Source: CAWHPS01 sp963831235
GTDB taxonomy: Bacteria; Fibrobacterota; OXYB2-FULL-49-7; JAEUSG01
Direction of reading: 5' to 3'
NCBI GenBank assembly: GCA_963831235.1
Contig: CAWHPS010000024.1
Coordinates: 1 to 44,377, forward strand
DNA length: 44,377 bases
Every line of letters begins with the position of its first letter. Positions within the stretch are counted from its first letter, which is position 1. The translations under genes and the position numbers were made by a program. A model generated the notes under the pieces. It was given only the letters and a program-made list of their open reading frames with translations. It was not told the DNA's origin and ran no database searches. This document shows positions 1 to 9,003 of the stretch, in pieces.

Positions 1-111
1 ACGCATCCAAGCTGTCGCGCCTTCACAGGCCGTCTGCTTGCAAAACAATTGACTAGCCGGGCGGTGATATATGAATGTGGGCCTGTCTGAAACTTCGAAA
101 CAGGCTTCAAA

Positions 112-534
112 ATGAAACACACCGTCGCCTTCACCGTGTCATTTCTGGCGCTCGTTTCTTCCGCATATGCGGAAGAGCCGCCGTTTTATGCAAATTACAA
201 TTGGCGACTCAATCCCGGCGATGTCCGCATTGCCGGCGAGGATAGCTCTGCCGCGATCATCGTCGGCAAGAAAGTGGTTATCACTTTTCCCAGCGGCTTG
301 AAAAACGAAGAGCAGTACAAGACAGACGGCACCTATGAATACCGTCAAAGCGGGTCTTTGTCGGTGTCTGCGCCTTCATACGAAATTCATCCAAGCGGAC
401 TTGCCTGCATCGACGCCGGCACACCGCCGGACAAACCATTTTGCTCGGTCTATGTGAAGAACGGCGACCGCTTTTTCGCTATCCAGCATTATGGCAACGA
501 AGTCTTCCCGGTTGAAGCGAGCGTCGAAGACTGA
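112..534 (+). CDS. Small secreted protein, function unknown
   Basis: The 140-residue product starts with a clear Sec signal peptide: Lys-His, then a hydrophobic stretch to about residue 18 and a cleavage site after Ala-Tyr-Ala at residue 20. The mature part of about 120 residues has no membrane segment and no lipobox, so it is probably periplasmic. It holds two cysteines (one in a GLACIDAG stretch, one in FCSVYV) that could form a disulfide, and the alternation of polar and hydrophobic residues suggests a beta-rich fold. I do not recognise the family. It is convergent with the efflux permease that ends at about 549. It is one of the few intact frames in the GC-rich left part of the window. 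Confidence 0.7.
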   Translation: MKHTVAFTVSFLALVSSAYAEEPPFYANYNWRLNPGDVRIAGEDSSAAIIVGKKVVITFPSGLKNEEQYKTDGTYEYRQSGSLSVSAPSYEIHPSGLACIDAGTPPDKPFCSVYVKNGDRFFAIQHYGNEVFPVEASVED

Positions 535-548
535 GGCAGCCCGAGCGC

Positions 549-3500
549 CTATTCCGCCGCCAGCCTCGGCAGGACACCCGCCTCATTGGCCGCCGCCGGA
601 TGGCCATGATGCGTTTGCTCCGGCCCCAGATCATCGGATGCATTCGGCTTGAGCAGTTTGCGGACCAGCCAGCTTGCGCCGCGGGCTGACATCGTCCATG
701 ATCGTGTAGACGGCGGGCACGAACACCAGCGACAGGAAGGTCGAGACCAGCAGGCCGCCGATCACGGCAATGGCCATCGGCGCGCGGAATTCGCCGCCGT
801 CGCCCAGCGCCAGCGCGGCCGGCATCATGCCCGCCGACATGGCAATGGTGGTCATGACAATCGGGCGGGCGCGCTTGCGGCCGGCATCAATGATCGCCTC
901 GGCTGCGCGTCATGCCCTGCTTCACCCGCTCGACGGCAAAATCGACCAGCATGATGGCGTTCTTGGTCACGATGCCCATCAGCATCAGGATGCCGATCAC
1001 CACCGGCATGGAGATCGCAATTGTCGGTGAGCCACAGCGCCGCCACCACGCCGCCGATCGACAGCGGCAGCGACATCAGGATGGTGAAGGAGTGGAAGAT
1101 CGAGCCGAACAGCAGGATCAGCACGACGAACACCAGCATCAGGCCGATGATCATGGCCTTGGCGAAACGCGTCGAAAACCTCGCCCATGATTTCGGCGTC
1201 GCCGGTCTGCTGCAAGCGCACACCGGCAGGCAGGTTCTTGACCGCCGGCAGTTCGTTGACCAGCTTGACGCCCTCGCCGATTTCGGCGCCGCCGCGCCAT
1301 GTCGGCGCCGATGACGATGCGGCGCTCGCGGTTGAAGCGGTTGATCGGGACGGGCCCTGGCCGAAGCGGATTTCGGCAATCGAGCGACAGCGGCACCGAG
1401 ATGCCGCGGCTGTCGGGATCGGCAGCGTGCTGCAACGTTGCCAGGTCGCCACGCGCTTCGCGCGCTCAAGCTGGACGCGGATCGGAATCTGCCGGTCGCC
1501 GACGGTGAATTTGGCCAGATTCGGGTCGATGTCGCCGATCGTCGCCACGCGCAGCGCCTCGGAGACCGACGCCGTGGTGATGCCCAAGTTCGGCCAGCCG
1601 CGCCGAGCGTCGGCTCGATGATGATTTCCGGCCGGTCGAGCGCGGCGTTCGAGGTGAGCGCGCGGAATTTGCCGGTCGCCGCCATCTCGCTCTGGATCTT
1701 GCGGGCATTTTCGCGAAACCAGCCGCGCCGTCCGTGCCCATGACGCCAAGCGCCAGTTCGCGCTCGCCGCGGTCGTTGACGAAGTAGGCGCGGATGTCCG
1801 GAACCGTCGCCAATTGGTCGAGAATCACCGGCTCCAGATCGCCCTGGCTGCGGTCGCGCTCGGTCTTCGGCGAAAGCTCGATCACCAGCGTCGCGCGGCG
1901 CGCCTCGCGGTCGCCGGTCGGGGACGCGCCGCCGACGACATAGACCTTGGTCGACTTCCGGGATGCTTCACGGACTGCTGTCGACGCCTTGTCGGTCACC
2001 GCGCGCGTGTCGCTCAACGGTGCGCCGGGCGGCAGTTCGACGCGCAGTCACGATGCGGCCAGATCCTCCTGCGGAATGAAACCGGACGGCAGGAAGTCGC
2101 GTCGCATAGAGCGATGCGCCGAAGAAGCCGAAACCGGCAATCAGCGTGACCCAGCGGTGACGGACGGCGGACGCGAAGCAGCGCTCGTAGCCGCGCATGA
2201 TGGCGCCGTCCTTGACCTCCTCATGCCGCCGGAGCGCATGAAATAGGCGGCCATCATCGGCGTGATCAGGCGCGCGACCAGCAGCGAGAAGAACACCGCG
2301 ATGGCCACCGTCAGGCCGAACTGCTTGAAATACTGCCCGGCAATGCCGCTCATGAACGACACCGGCGACAAACACCGCGATGATCGTCGCGGAGATGGCG
2401 ATCACGGCCAGACCGATTTCGTCGGCCGCCTCCATCGAGGCGCGATAGGGCGATTTGCCCATGCGGATGTGGCGGACGATGTTTTCGATTTCGACAATCG
2501 CATCATCGACCAGAATGCCGGTCACCAGCGTGATGCCGAGCAGGCTGACACGAGATTGAGCGAAAAGCCGATCAGGTCCATCACCCAGAATGTCGGGATG
2601 ACCGACAGCGGCAGCGCGACGGCGGAAATCAGCGTGGCGCGCCAGTCGCGCAGGAACAGGAACACGACGATGACCGCCAGCACCGCGCCTTCGACCAGCG
2701 ACGCCATCGCCGCTTCGTAGTTGCCGCGCGTGTAGTTGACCGCATCATCGACCATCTGGAACTGCACATCCGGATAGGCCGGCTTTCAGTTCGTCGATGG
2801 CGACATCGACGCGTTCGGCCACCTCGACATCGCTCTCGCCCTTGGAGCGGAAGATGCCGAAGGCCACGACCGTCTCGTCATTGACGCGGGCAAAGGATTT
2901 CGGCTCTTCCCAGGCGTCTGTCGACCGTCGCGATGTCGGACAGGCGCACCGTGCGGCCGCCGCCGACCGGAATTTCCGTCGCCGCCAGATCCTCGATGGT
3001 TTTGGAGCCGCCCAGCGCGCGGATCGTCTGCTCGCGGTCGCCGAGTTCGCCCTTGCCGCCGGTCATGTCGGCGTTCATGCCGCGCAGCGCCTGGTTGACG
3101 TTGCCCGCCGTGACGCCGAGCGCCATCAGCTGGCTCGGGTCGAGCTTGACCTTGATTTCGCGCTTGACGCCGCCGTTGCGGTCGACGCGCGCGACGCCCT
3201 TCAGGCCCTGCAGCTTGCGGATCACCGTGTCGTCGACGAACCAGGACAGTTCCTCGATCGTCATCTGCGGCGCCGTCACGGCATAAGTCAGGATCGCCTG
3301 CCCTTCGATGTCGATCGAGTTCACGACCGGATCATTCGACGTTGCCGGCAAGTCGCCGCGAATGCGCTCGATGGCGTCCTTGACGTCGCTCACCGCCTTG
3401 GCGTGTCGCACGTCCATGCGGAATTCGACAACGGTCGGTCGAGTTGCCTTCGGTGAGGTTGGACATGACCTTGCGCGCGCCGGCAATGTTGGCGACCGCG

Positions 3501-3707
3501 TCTTCGACCCGCTTGGCGATCTGCGTTTCCAGCTCGCTCGGCGCGACGCCCGGATCGGTGACCGTGACGGACACCATCGGCAGGTCGATGTTCGGAAAGC
3601 GCGTGATCGGCAGGCTGTTGAAGCTCATGATGCCGAGCGCGCACAGCACGACAAACAGCAGGATCGGCCGGCAGCGGATTGCGGATCGACCAGGCGGAAA
3701 AGTTCAT
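549..3707 (-). pseudogene. RND efflux permease (AcrB/MexB family), multiply frameshifted
   Basis: Read on the minus strand in successive frames, this 3.1-kb stretch spells a near full-length inner-membrane RND drug/proton antiporter. The N-terminus (MNFSAWSIRNPLP, then LCALGIMSFNSLPITRFPNIDLP) leads into the porter domain with the Val-Thr-Asp-Pro-Gly and RKVMSNLTEG stretches. The central motif GILVDDAIVEIENIVRHI is a hallmark of the family, and the C-terminus ends in FLSLVFVPAVYTIMDDV. The reading frame changes at least ten times through single-base gains or losses. One example is an extra G after residue 13, where CTGCCGGCCGATC should read CTGCCGCCGATC. Allowing a last shift, the stop is at 549-551. 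The start overlaps the stop of the upstream adaptor by 4 bp (ATGA), so both belong to one operon. The shifts may be sequencing errors, because every gene in this arm has them. Confidence 0.85.
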
Positions 3708-4904
3708 TTCACCGCTCCGGTTTCGCTCTTTGCCTTCACCGGCGTCACATGGTCGCCGTCGGCGATGAATGTCCCTGCCCGCTCGATCACCTCGTCGCCC
3801 AGCGCCGCGCCTTCGGAGATCTCAACCAGCTTCCCGCTGCGGATTCCGATTTTCGACCGGACGCGTTTCGACGACACCGTCCTTGACGATCTGCAGGAAT
3901 GACTGCTTGCCCGAATAGATCAGCGATGAACTGGCGACCGCCATACGCCTCGCGCTCGCCGTGATGATTTCAACTTCGGCAAATGCGCCCGGGCGCACAC
4001 GCGGATCGGCTTCGATCCAGACCCGCACCTTGCCGAGCCGCGAGGCCGCGTTGATTTCCGGATCGACCCGGCGGACCTTGCCTTTGATCGTCGTCGGTCA
4101 CGCCGGAAAGCTTCAGCACCGCCTTCATGTCCGGCGCAAGTTTGAGCAGCGCGGTTTCCGAAACATTGGCGACCACTTCATAGGCGCCGTCCTTGGCGAT
4201 GCGGAACAGCGGACCTGCGGCGCCGGAAACCACCGCGCCAAGCTGGGCATTGCGCGCCAAAATCAAGCCGTCGGCCGGCGCCTTCACTTCGGCCTTGTCG
4301 ATCTGCACTTCGATCTGCTTCTTCTGTGCCGCGACAAGACCGCCCTGCGCATTGGCGGCAACAAGCCCCTGTGGGCTGTGTTCAGCTTGGCTTTGGCGCT
4401 GTCATAGGCATTGGTGGCGTTGTCGCGCGTCGCTGTCGATGCCACGCCGCTCTTGGCGAGCGAGTTCGGCGCGTTCCCACTGATCCCTGGCCTGCTTGAC
4501 GCCAATTTCTGCGTCGAGAATTTGCGCCTTCGGCCTGCGCGACGGCAGCGGCGGACTGCGCTTCCTGCGCGACGATCTGCGGCAAGTTGAGTTTTCAATG
4601 ACGCAGTATCGAGCCGCGCCAGAACCTGACCGGCCTTGACCACTATCGCCGACATCTGCGCGCCAGCTCCGTCACGATCAGCCCGGCAACATCCGCGCCG
4701 ACTGACACTTCCTCCACCGGCGTCACGCTGCCGTTGACGAACAGACGTTCGCTCAATTGCTTCGTTTCAACCGTGGTCACTGTCACCGAAGGCGGCTTGA
4801 TCGGTGTTGCCGTTGTTTCCTCCGCAACTGCGCCGAGCATGAAAAGCAGGAACTGCCGCAAAGACCGCAGCACTCAGGAACAGGATTTTGGCAAAGGACT
4901 TCAT
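3704..4904 (-). pseudogene. RND efflux periplasmic adaptor (HlyD/AcrA family), frameshifted
   Basis: This is the membrane-fusion subunit that links an RND pump to an outer-membrane channel. On the minus strand the start at 4904 gives MKSFAKILFLSAAVFA, a signal/anchor segment. After a shift the frame reads TVTTVETKQLSERLFVNGSV, then EEVSVGADVAGLIV, which is the first half of the lipoyl (biotinyl-like) domain. Further on come the coiled-coil hairpin, the second lipoyl half (VKAPADGLILARNAQLGAVV) and the beta-barrel part (MRVWIEADPRVRPGAFAEVEI). The last codons (VKAKSETGAVK) end in a stop at 3704-3706 that overlaps the permease ATG by 4 bp. At least five single-base shifts break the frame. The tetR gene directly upstream suggests local repression. 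Confidence 0.83.
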
Positions 4905-4929
4905 GGGGGTGTGTCCGGTTCATGTAGTT

Positions 4930-5604
4930 TCAGCCAGCTTTCGCCGGTGGTGCAATTCTCGGCCGCAGAATGGATTCCGACATCGCGCGCAGGATTTTCT
5001 CGATGCTTGCCGGATCAACTCCCTGCCGATCACGTCACTCAGCATCATGCCCTCGCCAAGCGCCATCATCATCGGCACGATGGCGTCAATTTCCGCCACC
5101 GGATCAATGTGGCCGTCGGCTTTGGCCTGGCTGAGGAAGCATGGAAAATGCGGATGAACTCGCCTTCGGTTTTTTGGCAGACAGGCGGCAACCGTTTCGT
5201 TGCGCATCGATTCGGCGCGGATTTCGGTGAACAACGGACCCATGCCGCGGGCGTGGTGATCCTTGAAGTGGGCCATCACCGAATTGATAAACCCGTCAAT
5301 CAGCGTCGGGCCTTCGCCCATGCGCGCCATGTTGCGCAGATCATTGATGCGGTCCGCTCGGCAATCGCCTCGATCAACGCTTCCTTCGACGGAAAATAGC
5401 GGTACAGCGCGCCGGGGCTCATCTCCGCCTCGCGGCAGATGTCATGCATGGACGCGCCGCGGAAACCGGACTGGACAAAACATGTGTGCGCGGCGCCAAG
5501 AATGCGGTGATTTGCGCCTCGCGCTTTTCCGCCCGCACGCCCTTCTCCGGCTGCGCGGCAACCGGCTGGGTATGTTCTGAGGTATGTTCGGAGCCAAAAT
5601 CCAT
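4930..5604 (-). pseudogene. TetR/AcrR-family repressor of the efflux operon, frameshifted
   Basis: The N-terminal helix-turn-helix of a TetR repressor is clear in one frame: HTCFVQSGFRGASMHDICREAEMSPGALYRYFPSK with EALIEAIAE, the usual recognition-helix and YxYFxSKE pattern. The ligand-binding half continues in other frames (IDGFINSVMAHFKDHHARGMGP, then a helix with MMMALGEGMMLSDVIGRE). With the frame corrected, the protein begins at the ATG at 5602-5604 and ends at 4930-4932 after IAPPAKAG, about 220 residues, a normal size. Three or four single-base shifts are needed. It sits immediately upstream of the adaptor/permease pair in the same direction, with two palindromes in front of it, which fits an autoregulated repressor of the pump. 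Confidence 0.8.
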
Positions 5605-5627
5605 GAGATCGAATTGCCATTTATAAA

Positions 5628-5668
5628 GAGCGAACGTTCGTTCTCAAAATAAGAGAATGATCGTTCTC
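5628..5668. promoter_or_regulatory. Paired palindromes, probable TetR operator
   Basis: Two imperfect inverted repeats lie 24-65 bp in front of the tetR start. The first, at 5628-5645, is centred on the perfect 10-bp palindrome CGAACGTTCG (5631-5640). The second, at 5653-5668, is GAGAATGATCGTTCTC, which is symmetric except for one mismatched pair. They share GTTCTC half-sites, as expected for a TetR dimer pair. Function is inferred from position. Confidence 0.55.
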
Positions 5669-5749
5669 ATGTCAAGTGGCGTAAAGGAGATTGACATAGT
5701 AGATGGGTTCCGGTTGCCAAAACTCCAAGGCGACCGGAAATGCTGCCTA

Positions 5750-6430
5750 TCACCCGCCGAATTTCCCCGTCCTCGGGAAGCCTTTCGGCACCATGCGGCC
5801 GGCCGAGGCGCGTGCGGCAATCCATTCGGCGAGTTCGTCCTTCTTGCGGAGAACTGCGGTCGGCGGTGTCCTGCCAGATCAGGCCATCGGCCAAGCGCGA
5901 ATGTCTTCAGGTCAACGCCGCCATCCTTGTATTTCTGGAAGCGCACGCCCTTGCCGCGGCCAGTTCGGGCACTTCGGACAGCGGGAAGACGAGCAGTTTG
6001 CGGTTTTCGCCGACGATGGCGACATGATCGCCAGTGACGGGGAAGCAGAATTTGGCCTCGTCCGGCGTCTTGACGTTCATGACCTGCTTGCCCTTGCGGG
6101 TGTTGGCCGCCGTTTCGGCTTCCGGCACGACAAAGCCGTTGCCCTCGTGGCTGAGCACCAGCAGCTTGCGGTTCGGGTCGTGGACAAAGGCGGTGACGAT
6201 GTCCTGATCGTTTTCCAGGTCGACCATGATGCGGATCGGCTCGCCGTGGCCGCGCCCGCCGGGCAGGCGGTCGGCGCCGAGCATGAAGAATTTGCCGCCG
6301 GTGGTGAACACCAAAATCTTGTCTGTCGTGTAGGCCGGGAACGCCAGTTTGAGCTTGTCGCCCTCCTTGAAGGTCAGCGTCGCATAGTCGGAGATATGGC
6401 CCTTCATGGCGCGCAGCCAGCCTTTTTCCA
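5750..6430 (-). pseudogene. parC: ParC (topoisomerase IV subunit A) C-terminal domain, truncated and frameshifted
   Basis: The minus-strand frame from about 6430 reads EKGWLRAMKGH, then LPGGRGHGEPIRIM, FVVPEAETAANTRKGKQVMN and HVAIVGENRKLLVFPLSEVPEL. This is the typical beta-pinwheel C-terminal domain of alphaproteobacterial ParC, which wraps DNA during decatenation. After a frameshift near 5950 the tail continues as FQKYKDGG, KTFALADGLIWQD and GRMVPKGFPRTGKFGG, ending in TGA at 5750-5752, so at least three shifts are present. The whole N-terminal breakage-reunion domain, including the catalytic Tyr, is missing because the sequence switches to unrelated low-GC DNA just before the EKGW stretch. 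The frame happens to stay open across the join. Confidence 0.88.
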
Positions 6431-6435
6431 GTTCT
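6421..6435. other. Composition and homology breakpoint (probable contig chimera)
   Basis: To the left, the minus-strand reading is alphaproteobacterial ParC in GC-rich DNA. To the right, it becomes an AT-rich, Lys/Glu/Pro-rich frame with no resemblance to ParC. The change takes place within about 15 bases around the codons for Leu-Glu-Lys-Gly. No inverted repeat, integrase or tRNA marks the point. A misassembly is the simplest reading. Confidence 0.75.
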
Positions 6436-6680
6436 GGTTTTATCTCTGATGCAATCGTTTCTGGATAGGTATAAGAGGGAGATATCTCCTTTTTCGATTC
6501 TGGTATGGTATCTGTTTCCAGATTCAGTTTTGGCTTAACCCCAGGTTTATTTTCAGATTCAACAAACTTCGGATTATCATAGTTGTGGATATCTGTGGTA
6601 GATATCGATGGAACCTGCTTCTTAATTGATTTATCTTCTAAGGTATGATTTCGGCTCTGCCGGATTTGACATTTTTGCAA
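6431..6680 (-). CDS. Truncated unknown reading frame, running into the ParC breakpoint
   Basis: The frame opens at an ATG at 6680, overlapping the end of the TIR-TPR gene by about 50 bases, and runs about 83 codons to the breakpoint near 6430. The residues are rich in Lys, Glu, Pro, Ser and Thr with no hydrophobic segment, resembling a disordered linker. I recognise no domain. The true gene continued beyond the breakpoint and is lost. The overlap with the upstream gene and the absence of a clear ribosome binding site leave the start uncertain. It may be only the first part of a gene coupled to the TIR gene, or a chance open frame. Confidence 0.35.
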
Positions 6681-7854
6681 TTATTTTATTTCGTATTCCA
6701 TCAATCTGATTTATTAGGGTTACATTTCGGGATGCGGAAGCTATCTGGTAAGCTTTATTGGCGAGAGGCAAAGCTTCGGATGGTTTATTTTGATTAATAC
6801 CAATTATTTCTGCCTGACAAACAATGCCAATTGTAACCCCTTCTTTGTCATTAATTTCATGGCTAAGAGTCTGTTTTTTCTTAAGCAACTCTAAAGCTTT
6901 GTCAAGTTGACCAATTTTTTTGAGAAACATTGCCTGTCTACCAATATTTAAACTCAAATGGAACTTGTCATTAAGCTCTTCAAGAAGCGCCTGCTCTTTT
7001 TCCAATAACTCCTTAAATTCGTTTTGACGATCCAATTTCTCGAGTATCCCTGCTTGAGAGTAAATGCTTTGTCTCAGACCTTTCTTATCCTCAATCTCTT
7101 CAGCAATCGCCTGTTCTTTTTTGTGCATTATCATTGCTTCGTCAAGGTGGCCCCCCTCTTCAAGAATTGCTCCTTGAGTTCCGCAGCTTATGATCAATCC
7201 CTTTTTATCGTTGGTCTTTTCACAGATCGTTTGCGATATTTTAAGCAATTTGATCGCTTCGTCAAGACTTTTTTCTTCCCAAAGAGAACGCACCTGACGG
7301 TGAATGTTTTCCACTCTAACTTTCGGGTCTTCTTTCGATTGCTTTGCTTTTTTAAGCACAGTTTCTAATGCATCAAGCACTTGGTTTTTTGCCTTATCGA
7401 ATTCACTGGGTGAAAGATCGTAATATTCGCTTAGAGAAGTCGGGCTGCCAGGTGTCCATTGCAGAAAATCATCGATAGCAAGGTCTTTAATACGTGTGGG
7501 CTGAACCAGCACCGGTAGCATTTCCAGTTCACCCTTGCGATGTCGAGCTAGTATTCGAGGAAGTTCTTCATCCATGATAAACGGAGAAATTACGAAGTCC
7601 TGAGTAACTAGTAAAATAGCAATATCAGCCTTATCAATTTCTTCAATAACTCGATCACGCCATCGATCGCCACCTCGTAACCCATTATCTTTTTCACGAT
7701 CATACCAAAACACGACATTTTCTTTCCGGAATTTACGCTCCCACTGTTTCAGAAGGCATTTGGGATTCGGGATTTGCTTAACAGAATCAATCCATTCAGT
7801 AAGCCATATCTCATTTTCATGACTATAACTGATAAATATATTGAGGTTTTCCAT
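6631..7854 (-). CDS. TIR-domain protein with TPR repeats
   Basis: The 407-residue protein begins with a bacterial TIR domain (residues about 4-140): IFISYSHENE as strand A, then VVFWYDREKDNGLRGGDRW, ADIAILLVTQDFVISPF, and DEELPRIL, with the Glu at the position where NAD-cleaving TIR domains carry the catalytic glutamate. After a linker with DFLQWTPG, residues about 175-390 form four to five TPR-like helical repeats of roughly 40 residues (SLDEAIKLLKISQTICEKTNDKKG, QLDKALELLKKKQ and similar). No transmembrane segment is seen. Known bacterial TIR proteins are often NADases in antiphage defence or signalling, with the partner domain sensing the trigger. A defence role here is inference: no other defence gene is intact beside it. 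Base use is clearly poorer in GC than the ParC arm. Confidence 0.85.
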   Translation of the reverse strand: MENLNIFISYSHENEIWLTEWIDSVKQIPNPKCLLKQWERKFRKENVVFWYDREKDNGLRGGDRWRDRVIEEIDKADIAILLVTQDFVISPFIMDEELPRILARHRKGELEMLPVLVQPTRIKDLAIDDFLQWTPGSPTSLSEYYDLSPSEFDKAKNQVLDALETVLKKAKQSKEDPKVRVENIHRQVRSLWEEKSLDEAIKLLKISQTICEKTNDKKGLIISCGTQGAILEEGGHLDEAMIMHKKEQAIAEEIEDKKGLRQSIYSQAGILEKLDRQNEFKELLEKEQALLEELNDKFHLSLNIGRQAMFLKKIGQLDKALELLKKKQTLSHEINDKEGVTIGIVCQAEIIGINQNKPSEALPLANKAYQIASASRNVTLINQIDGIRNKIIAKMSNPAEPKSYLRR

Positions 7855-8000
7855 TTGGATTAAACCACTCCATATTTAATCAAGAATCCTACCATTTTAA
7901 TAATATTCCAAAATCCGATTGTCCGATGCAAGATATCTCTTTTGTAGCGTTATCTCGGTTGGCCACGATGCTACTTTATTTTTCACACTTCCAAACAGTC

Positions 8001-8600
8001 TCAGCCACCTATACCTTTGAAAACCAAAACCCACAATACCATGCCAACCAGGATGCATAAGACTTGGCCGAAGGTGTAACCTGCATATTTCCCGCTGTTT
8101 CCAAGGGATTCATTAACCCGATTGATGTAATTTTGGACTGGCATAAGGAAGAAAAACGCGATTGTCTGAGATACAAAAGATACCAGGCTTGCTGATGCAT
8201 CAGGAACACGGCCGGCAATATTGCTGATCACTGTAAAAAGTATCCAGCCGACTGCCAGAAATCCCGGCGAGAACATCGGATTCACCGCTGAGCTTGCTTT
8301 GGTATCGGAATGAACAATCTTTAGAAGGCTGTGGCAGAAAAATACCCCAAAAATTCCCCGCCAAAAGGGCGATATTTTCAACCCGTCTCTACTTTGCAGG
8401 TAGCGCCAGTTCCTGTAAATCCAGTAGGCTTGGAAAATCCCCATAGAAATGACAGACATTACGGCAAATCTGATAATGGAAATATGGAAGTAAATAGTTT
8501 CTTGTGAACCGACTTCGAGCCGCTCTTTTTCCGGTACCGATAGCCCGGCCAAGGTAGCGGCTTCGTTTGTAGCAGATAATTGGGTGTTTTCGTGAGACAT
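8001..8600 (-). CDS. Four-helix membrane protein, DUF4234-like, unknown function
   Basis: The 199-residue protein has a polar N-terminus of about 35 residues and then about four hydrophobic segments, near residues 40-62, 82-100, 112-130 and 140-195. The first helix ends in GIFQAYWIYRNWRYLQSRDG, followed by SPFWRGIFGVFF. This aromatic YWxYxNW pattern is shared with small membrane proteins of the DUF4234 type, whose function is not known. The start is well placed: AAGGAGAGG lies 6 bases before the ATG at 8598-8600. It stands alone between the TIR gene and the divergent histidine kinase, and there is no sign of a partner. Confidence 0.7.
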   Translation of the reverse strand: MSHENTQLSATNEAATLAGLSVPEKERLEVGSQETIYFHISIIRFAVMSVISMGIFQAYWIYRNWRYLQSRDGLKISPFWRGIFGVFFCHSLLKIVHSDTKASSAVNPMFSPGFLAVGWILFTVISNIAGRVPDASASLVSFVSQTIAFFFLMPVQNYINRVNESLGNSGKYAGYTFGQVLCILVGMVLWVLVFKGIGG

Positions 8601-9003
8601 GGTATCCTCTCCTTTTTGAATTTCTTCAACCGTAATTGAACGTTCGCATCACTTCAGCCAGTTGGTACTGAATCTGCGATTTCTTGTTATTGGTTTTGTT
8701 TCTTTTCTTATGCTTTTGCAAACGTCATGCCAATACCTGAACTTGGGAAGAAAGCAGATTTTGTGAAAGCTTCCACCGCTAAGTGTAGATTTTTATGATT
8801 GCCGGACAGGTTTTCCTGACTTGGGAGGATTTTGAACTACCATCCTTCTTCGGCCAACTGCAAAGCAGGCGTGCTGTACTCATCAGCGATTCACCACCGT
8901 TTGTATGCGGTGTAGGCCGCCATCTTTCTCGTTCCCGGTAACCTTGAGGGAATTACGATATATTCCATTTCGCTATCCTTGGCAAACAAGAAATTGCTAT
9001 TTT
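8601..9003. other. Intergenic region, divergent promoters expected
   Basis: This region separates the minus-strand membrane-protein gene from the plus-strand kinase and must hold both promoters, but no convincing hexamer pair stands out. A weak sigma-54-like GG-N10-GC site (TTGGTACTGAATCTGC, near 8661-8676) can be seen on the plus strand. No RNA gene or riboswitch core is recognised. An open frame at 8905 continues into the kinase but looks non-coding. Confidence 0.4.

Noticed and set aside
649..2720. Several long plus-strand open frames over the RND permease region
   Set aside because: GC-rich DNA gives long shadow frames. Their translations (Arg-, His- and Ala-rich) show no domains, while the minus strand spells an RND permease.
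5907..6680. A genuine fusion of an unknown domain to a ParC C-terminal domain
   Set aside because: The frame is open across the join, but chance gives that one time in three; the composition step and the frameshifts just beyond point to an artefact.
8661..8676. Sigma-54-like site TTGGTACTGAATCTGC upstream of the kinase
   Set aside because: It has the GG-N10-GC spacing but differs from consensus at several positions and would give a leader of over 300 bases. It is too weak to list as a promoter.
8905..9003. Upstream extension of the kinase to an ATG at 8905
   Set aside because: The added residues are Arg/Pro/Phe-rich, without a ribosome site, and do not resemble the start of a membrane sensor.
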